Assembly (NCBI GenBank): GCA_035307785.1
Contig: DATGHS010000002.1
Location: forward strand, 1-5,952
Length of the DNA: 5,952 bases
Direction: 5' to 3'
Source: DATGHS01 sp035307785
Lineage (GTDB): Bacteria; Planctomycetota; Planctomycetia; Gemmatales; Gemmataceae
In this document: positions 1 through 5,869 of the stretch, piece after piece
Numbering within the stretch: position 1 is the first letter of the stretch
Layout: the number at the start of each line of letters is the position of its first letter
Position numbers and translations under genes: made by a program
The notes under the pieces: model-generated
Told to the model about the DNA's origin: nothing
Database searches by the model: none
Seen by the model: only the letters and a program-made list of their open reading frames with translations

Positions 1-2
1 CA

Positions 3-1340
3 TTGCTGTTCCTGGCCAGTCTGAAGGCCAGTGAGAATCAGCGCACGGCACTCTTGGGCGGGGCGGCAGCGCACCTGGTGCTGGGCGGTATGCTGTTCCG
101 CATGGCGCCGAATCGGCCGCTGCTGCAACCCATCACCGTGCTGCCCTGCCTGACCGGGTTCGTCTGGCTTTGGCTGGCAAAGCTGGGCGCGCAAGACGCG
201 TTCACCTGCATGGCCCAAGGGTTGCTGTTGCTGGTGCCGGCGGGCTTGCTGGCGGCCCAAACGGTCGCCTCGAGCGGAGCGGCGGCTTTGCGGCATGCGA
301 AGGCGCTGGCCCAACAGCTGACTCGCCGGACCGAGTGGCCGGCGGATATGAACGCTTGCCGGCAACTGCCGGAGACGCGCGCGCTGCGCGAAGCCATTTT
401 TCGCGAGGCCGGGCCGGTGTTGCCGTACTTGCAGCATCCGTGTACGCAAGTGCGGCTCGTGGTGCTGGCGGCCCTGGAATTTCGCAAGACCTGGCGGCAA
501 GGCCAGCCGGAACTCGTGTTGGCCGTGGCGCAGAGCGACCCGGTGCCGGCGGTTCGGGCAGCGGCGCTATTGGCTCTCGGCAGCGTGCCGCAGCGACTAT
601 TTGTGGAACCCATGGCGGAAGCGCTGCGTGACCCCGCGTCGGAAGTGCGCCGGGCCGCGGCCGAGGCGCTGCTCTGGGATATCGAGCATCGCTGGATTTG
701 GATCCGCACGGCGATTCATCAAGCGCTGGCCGATCCGCGCTTTCTCAAAGACGGCGCGCTCACGGTCACTACGGGCAGTTTCACGCCGCAGGCCATTGCC
801 GACATCTGCGCGTGGGCCACAGAGAATGGACCGTTGGGCGTCCGCTCGACGCAAACGCTCCTCGATCATTACCGCCGGCTGCTTGCCGAGCAGCCCGACC
901 CGCTGGAAATTGCGCAACTGCGGGACCAGGTGGCCAGCGTCCGCACCTCGGCCGTGTTACGAGTCGAGCTGGCTCAGTTGTTGCATTTGCACGGCTTGCT
1001 TACCGATGCGCTGCTGGAACAGATGCTGCACCCGAACAATCCGTCGTCGTTGCGACTTTTAGCGGTCGAATCATTGCTCCAGAATCAGCAAAATGAGCGG
1101 GCGGTAGAAGTGCTGCGCGACGTGGCCCGCCAACCCAACCGGGAACTGGCGCTGACCGCGGCCATTTTGGTTCAGAAGTACCTGCACGTCGATATGGGCC
1201 TGCAACTTGGCGCCCCGCCGCCGGCGTTGCACACGCGCCAGGCCGCGGAAGTGACTCATCGCGTCATTCAATGGGCACAAAACGCGGCAGTCGAAGACGC
1301 CGCCTCGACCGCGGGCACCAAAGCGGTGATCGAATGGTGA
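3..1340 (+). CDS. HEAT-repeat membrane protein, 5' end cut by window
   Basis: The frame is open to the left edge of the window, so the true start probably lies upstream; the first in-frame TTG is not a convincing start. Residue numbers count from that codon. Three hydrophobic segments (about 15-34, 43-63 and 66-89) suggest membrane spans. They are followed by a long alpha-helical region with HEAT/armadillo-like helix pairs at about 135-162, 168-195 and 200-227. These show the usual D-P-x-x-x-V-R-x-x-A-x-x-A-L pattern, for example SDPVPAVRAAALLAL and RDPASEVRRAAAEAL. Weaker helical repeats lie at about 302-330, 335-361 and 365-394. HEAT solenoids are generally protein-binding scaffolds, so a membrane-anchored scaffold is the simplest reading. 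The three spans could instead be the end of a larger transporter-like membrane domain upstream, as in bacterial proteins that fuse nucleotide transporters to HEAT repeats; the window cannot decide. No catalytic motif is seen. The gene converges on purH with a 13-base gap. The HEAT assignment is good, but the biological role is unknown. Confidence 0.85.
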   Translation: MLFLASLKASENQRTALLGGAAAHLVLGGMLFRMAPNRPLLQPITVLPCLTGFVWLWLAKLGAQDAFTCMAQGLLLLVPAGLLAAQTVASSGAAALRHAKALAQQLTRRTEWPADMNACRQLPETRALREAIFREAGPVLPYLQHPCTQVRLVVLAALEFRKTWRQGQPELVLAVAQSDPVPAVRAAALLALGSVPQRLFVEPMAEALRDPASEVRRAAAEALLWDIEHRWIWIRTAIHQALADPRFLKDGALTVTTGSFTPQAIADICAWATENGPLGVRSTQTLLDHYRRLLAEQPDPLEIAQLRDQVASVRTSAVLRVELAQLLHLHGLLTDALLEQMLHPNNPSSLRLLAVESLLQNQQNERAVEVLRDVARQPNRELALTAAILVQKYLHVDMGLQLGAPPPALHTRQAAEVTHRVIQWAQNAAVEDAASTAGTKAVIEW

Positions 1341-1353
1341 AGTGCGAAACCAA

Positions 1354-2937
1354 TTAATGCCGGAAATGCCGTACGCCAGTGAAGATCATGGCGATGCCGT
1401 GTTCGTCACAGGCGGCGATGGATTCCGAATCCTTTACTGAGCCGCCGGGCTGCACCATGGCGGTGATGCCGGCCGCGGCGGCGGCGTCCACATTGTCGCG
1501 GAAGGGGAAGAAAGCGTCGGAAGCCAGGACCGACCCCTTGCTGCGCTCGCTGGCTTTCTTGACTGCGATTTGCACGGAATCGACGCGGCTCATCTGCCCG
1601 GCCCCGGCCCCCACCAGCATCCCCTGCCGGGCCAGCACAATGGCATTGCTCTTCACGTGCTTGCAGACCTTCCAGGCGAAGGCCAGGTCGGCGCGCTCGG
1701 CTTCGGTGGGCGGGCGTTTCGTCTTAACTTCAGCAGCGGCCAAATCCTCGTCGCTGCGAATATCGCGATCCTGCACGAGCAAGCCGCCATCGATGCGGCG
1801 ATAGTCGAGACTTGGCTGCGGCGGACCGAGCGGCCCGGTCTTCAGCAGGCGCACATTCTTGCCCCATTTTGGCCGGGTGCCCAGGATTTCCAGCGCTTTC
1901 TCGCTGTACCCCGGCGCGATGATGCACTCGATGAACCGGTTCGGCTCGGTGACACGAAGGGCCGTCGCCTCATCCAGTTCGCGATTGAAGCCGAGGATGC
2001 CGCCGAAGGCGCTGAGCGGATCGCCTTCGTAGGCTTTGTCAAATGCCTGTTCGAGCGTGTCGGCAACGGCTGCGCCGCACGGATTGTTATGCTTGAGCAC
2101 CACGGCGGCAGGTTGCGAAAATTCCCGCACCAGGTTCACAGCACTGTCGAGGTCGAGCAAATTGTTGTACGAAAGTTCTTTGCCATGCAACACTTCGGCG
2201 TTCGCCAGGCACGGGTACTTTGCAGTTGATTCGATATAGAAAGCGGCCTTCTGGTGCGGATTCTCGCCGTAGCGCAACTTGGAACGAAGTTCGAAGCTCA
2301 AGGTCAAATTGCTCGGCCACAGCGCCGCCGGGTCGAGGTCTGCTTGCCGCTTTTGAAAATACGCAGCGATGGCGGCATCATAGCGCGCCGTGCGCGCGAA
2401 CGCCTTGGCGGCCAGCCGTTCGCGCGTGGATAAGCGGGTGCCACCTTGCTCGCGGATTTCGCCCAGGACAATTTCGTAATCGGCAGGGTCGGTGATTACA
2501 GTCACGTCGTGGTAATTCTTCGCGGCCGAGCGGATCATCGATGGACCGCCGATGTCGATGTTTTCGATAATCTGCTCGTGAGTGCTGGCCGAGTTCGCCG
2601 CGGTGCTTTCGAAGGGATAAAGATTCACGACCACCAGGTCAATCCAGCCGATCCCCTGTTCGTGCAGTACGGCCTGATGCTGGGGATGCTCGCGGATAGC
2701 GAGGATGCCGCCGTGCACCTTCGGATGCAGCGTTTTTACCCGGCCATCGAGGATTTCCGGAAAGCCGGTCACGTCGCTAATGTCGCGCACGGCCAACCCG
2801 GCGTCGGCCAGCGTCCGCCGGGTGCCGCCGGTGGAAATGATCTCCACTCCGCAGGCCGCCAGGCCGCGCGCAAATTCGACGAGGCCGGTCTTGTCGCTGA
2901 CGCTGAGCAGGGCCCGGGATATCAAGCGTATGGTCAT
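1354..2937 (-). CDS. purH: Bifunctional AICAR formyltransferase / IMP cyclohydrolase
   Basis: This cytosolic enzyme carries out the last two steps of de novo purine synthesis: it formylates AICAR from 10-formyl-tetrahydrofolate, then closes the ring to give IMP. At 527 residues it is full length for the family (E. coli PurH is 529). The N-terminal MGS-like IMP cyclohydrolase domain spans about 1-200 and shows SVSDKTGL (12-19), ISTGGTRRTL (34-43) and GRVKTLHPKVHGG (65-77). Residues matching the known cyclohydrolase site are K68, Y107 (NLYPF), D128 (NIDIGGPS) and K140. The transformylase domain spans about 200-527 and shows LRYGENPHQKAAFY (221-234), LSYNNLLDLDSA (255-266) and the catalytic K282-H283 in LKHNNPCGA. 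It also shows GDPLSAFGG (305-313), KHVKSNAIV (426-434), GAGAGQMSRVDS (443-454) and the conserved end GVRHFRH. No key residue is missing. The ATG start is supported by the conserved N-terminus and a GGAG on the minus strand at 2944-2947, six bases upstream. No other pur gene is visible, so it appears to stand alone. Confidence 0.98.
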   Translation of the reverse strand: MTIRLISRALLSVSDKTGLVEFARGLAACGVEIISTGGTRRTLADAGLAVRDISDVTGFPEILDGRVKTLHPKVHGGILAIREHPQHQAVLHEQGIGWIDLVVVNLYPFESTAANSASTHEQIIENIDIGGPSMIRSAAKNYHDVTVITDPADYEIVLGEIREQGGTRLSTRERLAAKAFARTARYDAAIAAYFQKRQADLDPAALWPSNLTLSFELRSKLRYGENPHQKAAFYIESTAKYPCLANAEVLHGKELSYNNLLDLDSAVNLVREFSQPAAVVLKHNNPCGAAVADTLEQAFDKAYEGDPLSAFGGILGFNRELDEATALRVTEPNRFIECIIAPGYSEKALEILGTRPKWGKNVRLLKTGPLGPPQPSLDYRRIDGGLLVQDRDIRSDEDLAAAEVKTKRPPTEAERADLAFAWKVCKHVKSNAIVLARQGMLVGAGAGQMSRVDSVQIAVKKASERSKGSVLASDAFFPFRDNVDAAAAAGITAMVQPGGSVKDSESIAACDEHGIAMIFTGVRHFRH

Positions 2938-2967
2938 GGTTTTCTCCGCAGCTGTTTTAGCGAAGAA

Positions 2968-2993
2968 AGTGCGAAGCGGTTAGCGCTTGCATT
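2968..2993. repeat. Imperfect palindrome in divergent promoter region
   Basis: TGC (2970-2972) and AAGCG (2974-2978) pair with CGCTT (2984-2988) and GCA (2989-2991) around the five-base loop GTTAG. G2973 is left bulged. An outer A-T pair and a G-T pair extend the symmetry to 2968-2993. The pairing is visible in the sequence. That it is an operator for a regulator controlling one or both flanking genes is inference, and a structure this short could arise by chance in GC-rich DNA. It does not match a purine-repressor (PurR) box that I recognise. Confidence 0.3.
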
Positions 2994-3027
2994 CAAACAT
3001 CATTCGGATAGAGTGCTTATCAATCCC

Positions 3028-3032
3028 GGAGA
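3028..3032 (+). promoter_or_regulatory. Ribosome binding site fixing the WD40 gene start
   Basis: GGAGA lies seven bases before the ATG at 3040. The reading frame stays open leftwards to 2446, deep into the antisense of purH, so this site matters. With the signal-peptide-like N-terminus that begins right after it, it places the real start at 3040 and not at the longest-ORF start. Confidence 0.8.
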
Positions 3033-3039
3033 CACTTCG

Positions 3040-5184
3040 ATGCCGCGTTTTTTGCTCGCTTATGGAGCGCTTCTTGGTGCAGTTGCATTTCCCATTGGCG
3101 TGCTGGGTCAGAAGCCCGCTGAGAAAGATAAGCCAAAGCCGGCCACCACGGTTATCAAGCCGGAGCCTCTGACGTTGAAACCAGGCGACGCGATGAGCGC
3201 GCACGCTTTGGTCACCAAACCGCCTATCGTGAAGGGCGTGGTAAGCTGGACGCTGGAAACGCGCCGGCATCGCGGGACTTTCTCCGCGGTCGCCCTTAGC
3301 CCCGACGGCAAGTTGATCGCCACCGGGGGCCTCGATGGGACGATCCGCATTTGGGACGCAGTCAATGGTCATCTCGTTAAGGCGCTGGTCGGCCATGGGT
3401 ACCATTGTTACGGGTTGGCGTTCTCGCCCGACGGCAACACGCTGGCTTCCGGCGGCATCAATGATCAGGCTGTCCACCTATGGGACGTGAAGAGCGGCAT
3501 GCCATTGAAATTGCTGAAGGGCCACCCGAGCTATGTTTCGGTGCTGGGTTGGTCGCCGAACGGGAGGGAGATTCTCGGGGCCGGCGGCAATAGCGGATTC
3601 GTTTCGCATTGGGACGCGAACAGCGGCAAAATCCTGAATAGCTCCGATATGGGCCGGCCCGTGCAGTCGATCTCCTGGCACCCCAACGGCCGCGAGGCGG
3701 CCATCACCGCTCAGACATTGCCGGTGCAAATCTTGGGAGTCGAGGCCGGCAGGATCATTCGCACACTCGGCGAATTAAAGAGCGATTTCACGACTGCTCT
3801 GTGGGCGCCCGATGGCAAGACGCTCGCGGCCGGCACCGGCGACAAAACGATCCTGTTCGACGATGAAGGCAAAATGCTTCGAACCATCGACGGACCAGTG
3901 ACCGCTTTCGCCTGGACTTCCGACAGCAAGCTACTCGCGGTTTCGTCACTCAAGACCGGGAAAGTTCAAGTCTTCGATCCCGAGTCGGCCAAGGCAGCGC
4001 AGAGCTTCACCGCCGGTGCTTATGCCCTGATATTCTTTCCCGACGACAAGCGGCTGCTCGGCATCGACGGCTATAACCTGAACATTTACGACGTGCCGGC
4101 TGGAAAGACGCAAGTTGGCTACCCGATTGCCGGCACCACGTCGGCGTGGTGGACGGCCAATCGGCCACTCATCGTCGGCCTTGGCGCCAATCCGCTCACG
4201 TTGTGGGACCCGGCCACCGGCAAGCTGCAGCACGCACTGGAAGGTCATGCCAGCGCGGTTTCCTCCTTTGCCTGGTCACCCGACGGCAAGCTGTTGGCCA
4301 CATCATCCTACGATCAAACCGTGAGGGTTTGGGACGCAAATGGAAAGGTTCTGCAAGTACTAGAGGGCCATAAGGCCCCGGTGACATGCGTAGCGTGGTC
4401 AACGGACGGCAAGCAACTTGCTTCCGGCGACACAGCCAAGACCGTGCTGGTCTGGAATGCCAGCGGCGGCCCACCGACGCAAATGCTCAAAGGCCACGGC
4501 GAGCAAATCACGCGGCTCGCCTTTGCGCCGGGGCCTTCTGGCCTGCTGGCAACTTCCAGCGACAAAACGATCAAGCTCTGGGACTATAAGAGCGGCAAGC
4601 TCGATAAGACGCTGACCGACCCTGGCATTTATTACATTCAAGCGCTCTGTTGGGATGCCGAAGGCAGGCACGTGCTTAGCGGCGACAGCGACGGCCGCGT
4701 GCGTATGTGGGTGGTATCATCCGGCCGGTTGGCGAATACACTGGACATCGTGGGCGCTACCACGTTGCTCGCCACACTGGCCATCGCACAGGTGGACCGG
4801 AATCTGATCAACGGCAAAGGACACCAGACCGTGCTGGCCTGGCCCACGAAGAACAACGTGGTCGTGGGACTTATGCCCAGCGTGATGAATTATCAGAGCG
4901 GCTGGCCGATGGGCAACGGCTCGCTGGTCGCTACGGGCAGCGACCGGACGACGTATTGCTACGACGGTGCGACGGGCCAGTTGCGCGGCTATCTCATTAC
5001 CGAGGAGAAGCAAATCATTGCCATCAGCGTCGATGGTAATTACCGCGCCGATGGCCCCGGCCTGGCCGAGTTGTTGTGTGTGGTCCAGCTGGAAAAGAGC
5101 CAGGAAACGCTAAATCCGACGCAGTTTTCCACGAAATACAAGTGGAAGAATGTTCCAGCGAATGTGAAATTGTTGGGGAAGTAA
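3040..5184 (+). CDS. Exported WD40-repeat protein, double beta-propeller with conserved C-terminal tail
   Basis: The protein has 714 residues. Residues 1-23 look like a Sec signal peptide: a basic R3, then a hydrophobic core LLAYGALLGAVAFPIGVLG. There is no lipobox cysteine, so it should be a soluble exported or periplasmic protein. A lysine/proline-rich linker (about 24-62) follows. WD40 blades fill about 75-655. Blade-ending W-D or equivalent positions occur near 105 (IRIWD), 148 (VHLWD), 191 (SHWD), 232, 273, 312 (VFD), 350 (IYD), 389 (LTLWD), 431 (VRVWD), 472 (VLVWN), 514 (IKLWD), 557 (RMW), 601 (LAWP) and 641 (CYD). The spacing of about 38-44 residues gives 14 blades, which fits two seven-bladed propellers. 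Several SPDGK-type turns and GH dipeptides are present. Residues about 660-707 form a non-WD tail (ISVDGNYR, VVQ, QETLNPTQF, KYKWKN) that I recall recurring in planctomycete WD40 proteins. No enzymatic domain is seen. WD40 propellers usually bind partner proteins; the partner here is unknown. The gene is divergent from purH and followed by a hairpin repeat. Confidence 0.92.
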   Translation: MPRFLLAYGALLGAVAFPIGVLGQKPAEKDKPKPATTVIKPEPLTLKPGDAMSAHALVTKPPIVKGVVSWTLETRRHRGTFSAVALSPDGKLIATGGLDGTIRIWDAVNGHLVKALVGHGYHCYGLAFSPDGNTLASGGINDQAVHLWDVKSGMPLKLLKGHPSYVSVLGWSPNGREILGAGGNSGFVSHWDANSGKILNSSDMGRPVQSISWHPNGREAAITAQTLPVQILGVEAGRIIRTLGELKSDFTTALWAPDGKTLAAGTGDKTILFDDEGKMLRTIDGPVTAFAWTSDSKLLAVSSLKTGKVQVFDPESAKAAQSFTAGAYALIFFPDDKRLLGIDGYNLNIYDVPAGKTQVGYPIAGTTSAWWTANRPLIVGLGANPLTLWDPATGKLQHALEGHASAVSSFAWSPDGKLLATSSYDQTVRVWDANGKVLQVLEGHKAPVTCVAWSTDGKQLASGDTAKTVLVWNASGGPPTQMLKGHGEQITRLAFAPGPSGLLATSSDKTIKLWDYKSGKLDKTLTDPGIYYIQALCWDAEGRHVLSGDSDGRVRMWVVSSGRLANTLDIVGATTLLATLAIAQVDRNLINGKGHQTVLAWPTKNNVVVGLMPSVMNYQSGWPMGNGSLVATGSDRTTYCYDGATGQLRGYLITEEKQIIAISVDGNYRADGPGLAELLCVVQLEKSQETLNPTQFSTKYKWKNVPANVKLLGK

Positions 5185-5200
5185 GTGAAGAGCAGCGAGC

Positions 5201-5309
5201 CACTGATAACACGGATAACACGGATAAAATGCTGAACGATAACCGCCTCCGCTGGAGCTTCGTTTTAGATTGTTTATTTATCCATGTTGTCCGTGGTTAA
5301 TGTTTTTTT
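5201..5309. repeat. Intergenic inverted repeat with GATAACACG units and trailing T-run
   Basis: The left arm (5205-5228) is a tandem of GATAACACG, GATAACACG and GATAAA. The right arm (5277-5300) is its imperfect reverse complement: the inner 18 bases match at 16, and one extra base lets the outer part continue. The arms flank a 48-base loop, and T5303-T5309 follow the right arm. This could form a long stem and act as an intrinsic terminator for the WD40 gene, although the loop is long. Intergenic repeats with this TAACACGGATAACACGGATAA pattern recur, as far as I recall, in planctomycete and verrucomicrobial genomes. They give rise to spurious peptides such as TDNTDNTDK, which this copy would also encode. 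The repeat structure is seen directly; the family assignment is from memory, and the terminator role is inferred. Confidence 0.7.
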
Positions 5310-5320
5310 CGAACCGATCT

Positions 5321-5325
5321 AGGAG
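5321..5325 (+). promoter_or_regulatory. Ribosome binding site fixing the small membrane protein start
   Basis: AGGAG lies seven bases before the ATG at 5333. The same frame is open further left, with an ATG at 5270, but that ATG sits inside the inverted repeat and has no comparable site. This selects 5333 as the start. Confidence 0.8.
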
Positions 5326-5332
5326 CCATCCA

Positions 5333-5575
5333 ATGCAGCGATTTCTCGACCACTTGCTTGATCCTTCGGTCGTCTGGGTGTTGATTCCCCTCGCCGCCAT
5401 CACGTTTTTCGGCGTAAATGCAATCATTCGCTCCCTTCGGCGCGTACCGCCGAGTTCGGAAGATTGGAAGGCGGAGCTCGACGACCTGCGGGCGCGTGTG
5501 GAGGATTTGGAGCGCGGGCCCCGCACGTATTCGAATTCCGACGACCGCATTGCCTCCCGCCGCGTCGGAGGCTAA
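5333..5575 (+). CDS. Small single-pass membrane protein with short coiled coil
   Basis: I do not recognise a named family for this 80-residue protein. Residues 12-32 (SVVWVLIPLAAITFFGVNAII) form one clear membrane span. It is followed by a basic stretch, RSLRRV (33-38), which by the positive-inside rule would be cytoplasmic. Residues 43-61 (EDWKAELDDLRARVEDLER) are strongly helical with L/V at heptad spacing, suggesting a short coiled coil. The tail (62-80) is polar and probably disordered. The order of span, basic loop and LxxLxxRVxxLE helix resembles PspB of the phage-shock membrane-stress response, but this is only a similarity of layout; no other psp gene is visible and I do not assign it. 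The gene has a good Shine-Dalgarno sequence and lies 42 bases ahead of iscX on the same strand, so the two are probably co-transcribed. It follows the WD40 gene by 148 bases containing a hairpin repeat, so it is probably separated from that gene. Confidence 0.8.
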   Translation: MQRFLDHLLDPSVVWVLIPLAAITFFGVNAIIRSLRRVPPSSEDWKAELDDLRARVEDLERGPRTYSNSDDRIASRRVGG

Positions 5576-5617
5576 AGAAGCCTTAAACACGAAAACGCGG
5601 CAACGGAGACGTGTGCC

Positions 5618-5836
5618 ATGAGCCTGAAGTGGACCGATGTGAATGAAATCGGGGCCTTGCTTTTCGAAAAGTACGACACGCTGAACCCGCTCACCGTGCG
5701 CTTTACCGACATGCACAAATGGGTCCTCGATCTGGAGGATTTCGACGACGACCCCAAGCATGGCGGCGAAAAAGTGCTGGAAGCCATTCAGATGGCATGG
5801 TACGACGAATGGAAGGATGAGTACGGGGAAAAATGA
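5618..5836 (+). CDS. iscX: Fe-S cluster assembly accessory protein IscX (YfhJ family)
   Basis: IscX is a small acidic cytosolic protein that binds the cysteine desulfurase IscS and iron, and tunes Fe-S cluster formation on IscU. The match is strong along the whole length: LKWTD (3-7), EIG (10-12), [10 protein letters not shown] (26-35), DLEDFDDDP (38-46) and EKVLEAI (51-57). The corresponding E. coli segments, from memory, are [32 protein letters not shown] and EKILEAI. The acidic patch at 38-45, known to matter for iron and IscS binding in E. coli, is intact. At 72 residues it is slightly longer than the 66 of E. coli, with an extra charged tail ([10 protein letters not shown]). The start is supported by GGAG at 5605-5608, nine bases upstream, and by the conserved N-terminus. 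In gammaproteobacteria iscX ends the isc operon after fdx; here the gene before it is a small membrane protein of unknown role. No iscS, iscU or suf gene is in view. A hairpin follows directly after the stop. Confidence 0.96.
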   Translation: [72 protein letters not shown]

Positions 5837-5837
5837 T

Positions 5838-5869
5838 GCCCAGGGACTTCCGTCCCTGGGCTTTCTCTT
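5838..5869 (+). terminator. Hairpin terminator after iscX, possibly bidirectional
   Basis: A perfect 10-bp stem (GCCCAGGGAC at 5838-5847 with GTCCCTGGGC at 5852-5861) closes the four-base loop TTCC. It begins one base after the iscX stop codon. TTTCTCTT follows on the + strand, which is a weak U-tract. On the - strand the stem is followed, after ATCA, by five T's (5833-5829), so it could also stop transcription coming from the right. Position and stem strength make an intrinsic terminator the best reading; the imperfect T-tracts leave some doubt. Confidence 0.8.

Larger units (their letters stand above)
2938..3039. promoter_or_regulatory. Divergent promoter region between purH and WD40 gene
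   Basis: These 102 bases separate the divergent starts of purH and the WD40 gene and must hold transcription signals for both, unless either is read from further away. Each gene has a clear Shine-Dalgarno sequence at its side. I looked for sigma70-type boxes. On the + strand TTGCAT (2987-2992) is a possible -35 box, and on the - strand a TTGATA lies near the WD40 end, but neither is followed by a good -10 box at 16-18 bases. I therefore assign no exact promoter. A palindrome inside the region is listed separately. Confidence 0.5.

Noticed and set aside
38..709. A 223-residue minus-strand frame opposite the HEAT gene
   Set aside because: Its composition is rich in S, A and R, typical of the antisense of GC-rich coding DNA. 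The + strand frame has coherent membrane spans and HEAT repeats.
1379..2229. Two long + strand frames opposite purH (1379-1804 and 1570-2229)
   Set aside because: Both are antisense shadows of the conserved PurH coding sequence, with no recognisable domain or ribosome binding site.
2446..3039. A 198-residue N-terminal extension of the WD40 frame, running antisense through purH
   Set aside because: The opposite strand encodes the conserved N-terminal domain of PurH. The extension has no domain of its own, and a good ribosome binding site plus a signal peptide mark the start at 3040. Long antisense frames are common in GC-rich genes.
5076..5300. A 74-residue frame containing TDNTDNTDK and ending FIHVVRG
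   Set aside because: It begins inside the WD40 gene and then translates the intergenic inverted repeat. Its TDNTDNTDK stretch is simply the tandem repeat units read as codons. It has no ribosome binding site and no domain.
5270..5332. A longer start for the small membrane protein at the ATG at 5270
   Set aside because: This extension lies in the right arm of the inverted repeat and its T-run. The ATG at 5333 has AGGAG at the proper distance and begins just ahead of the membrane span.
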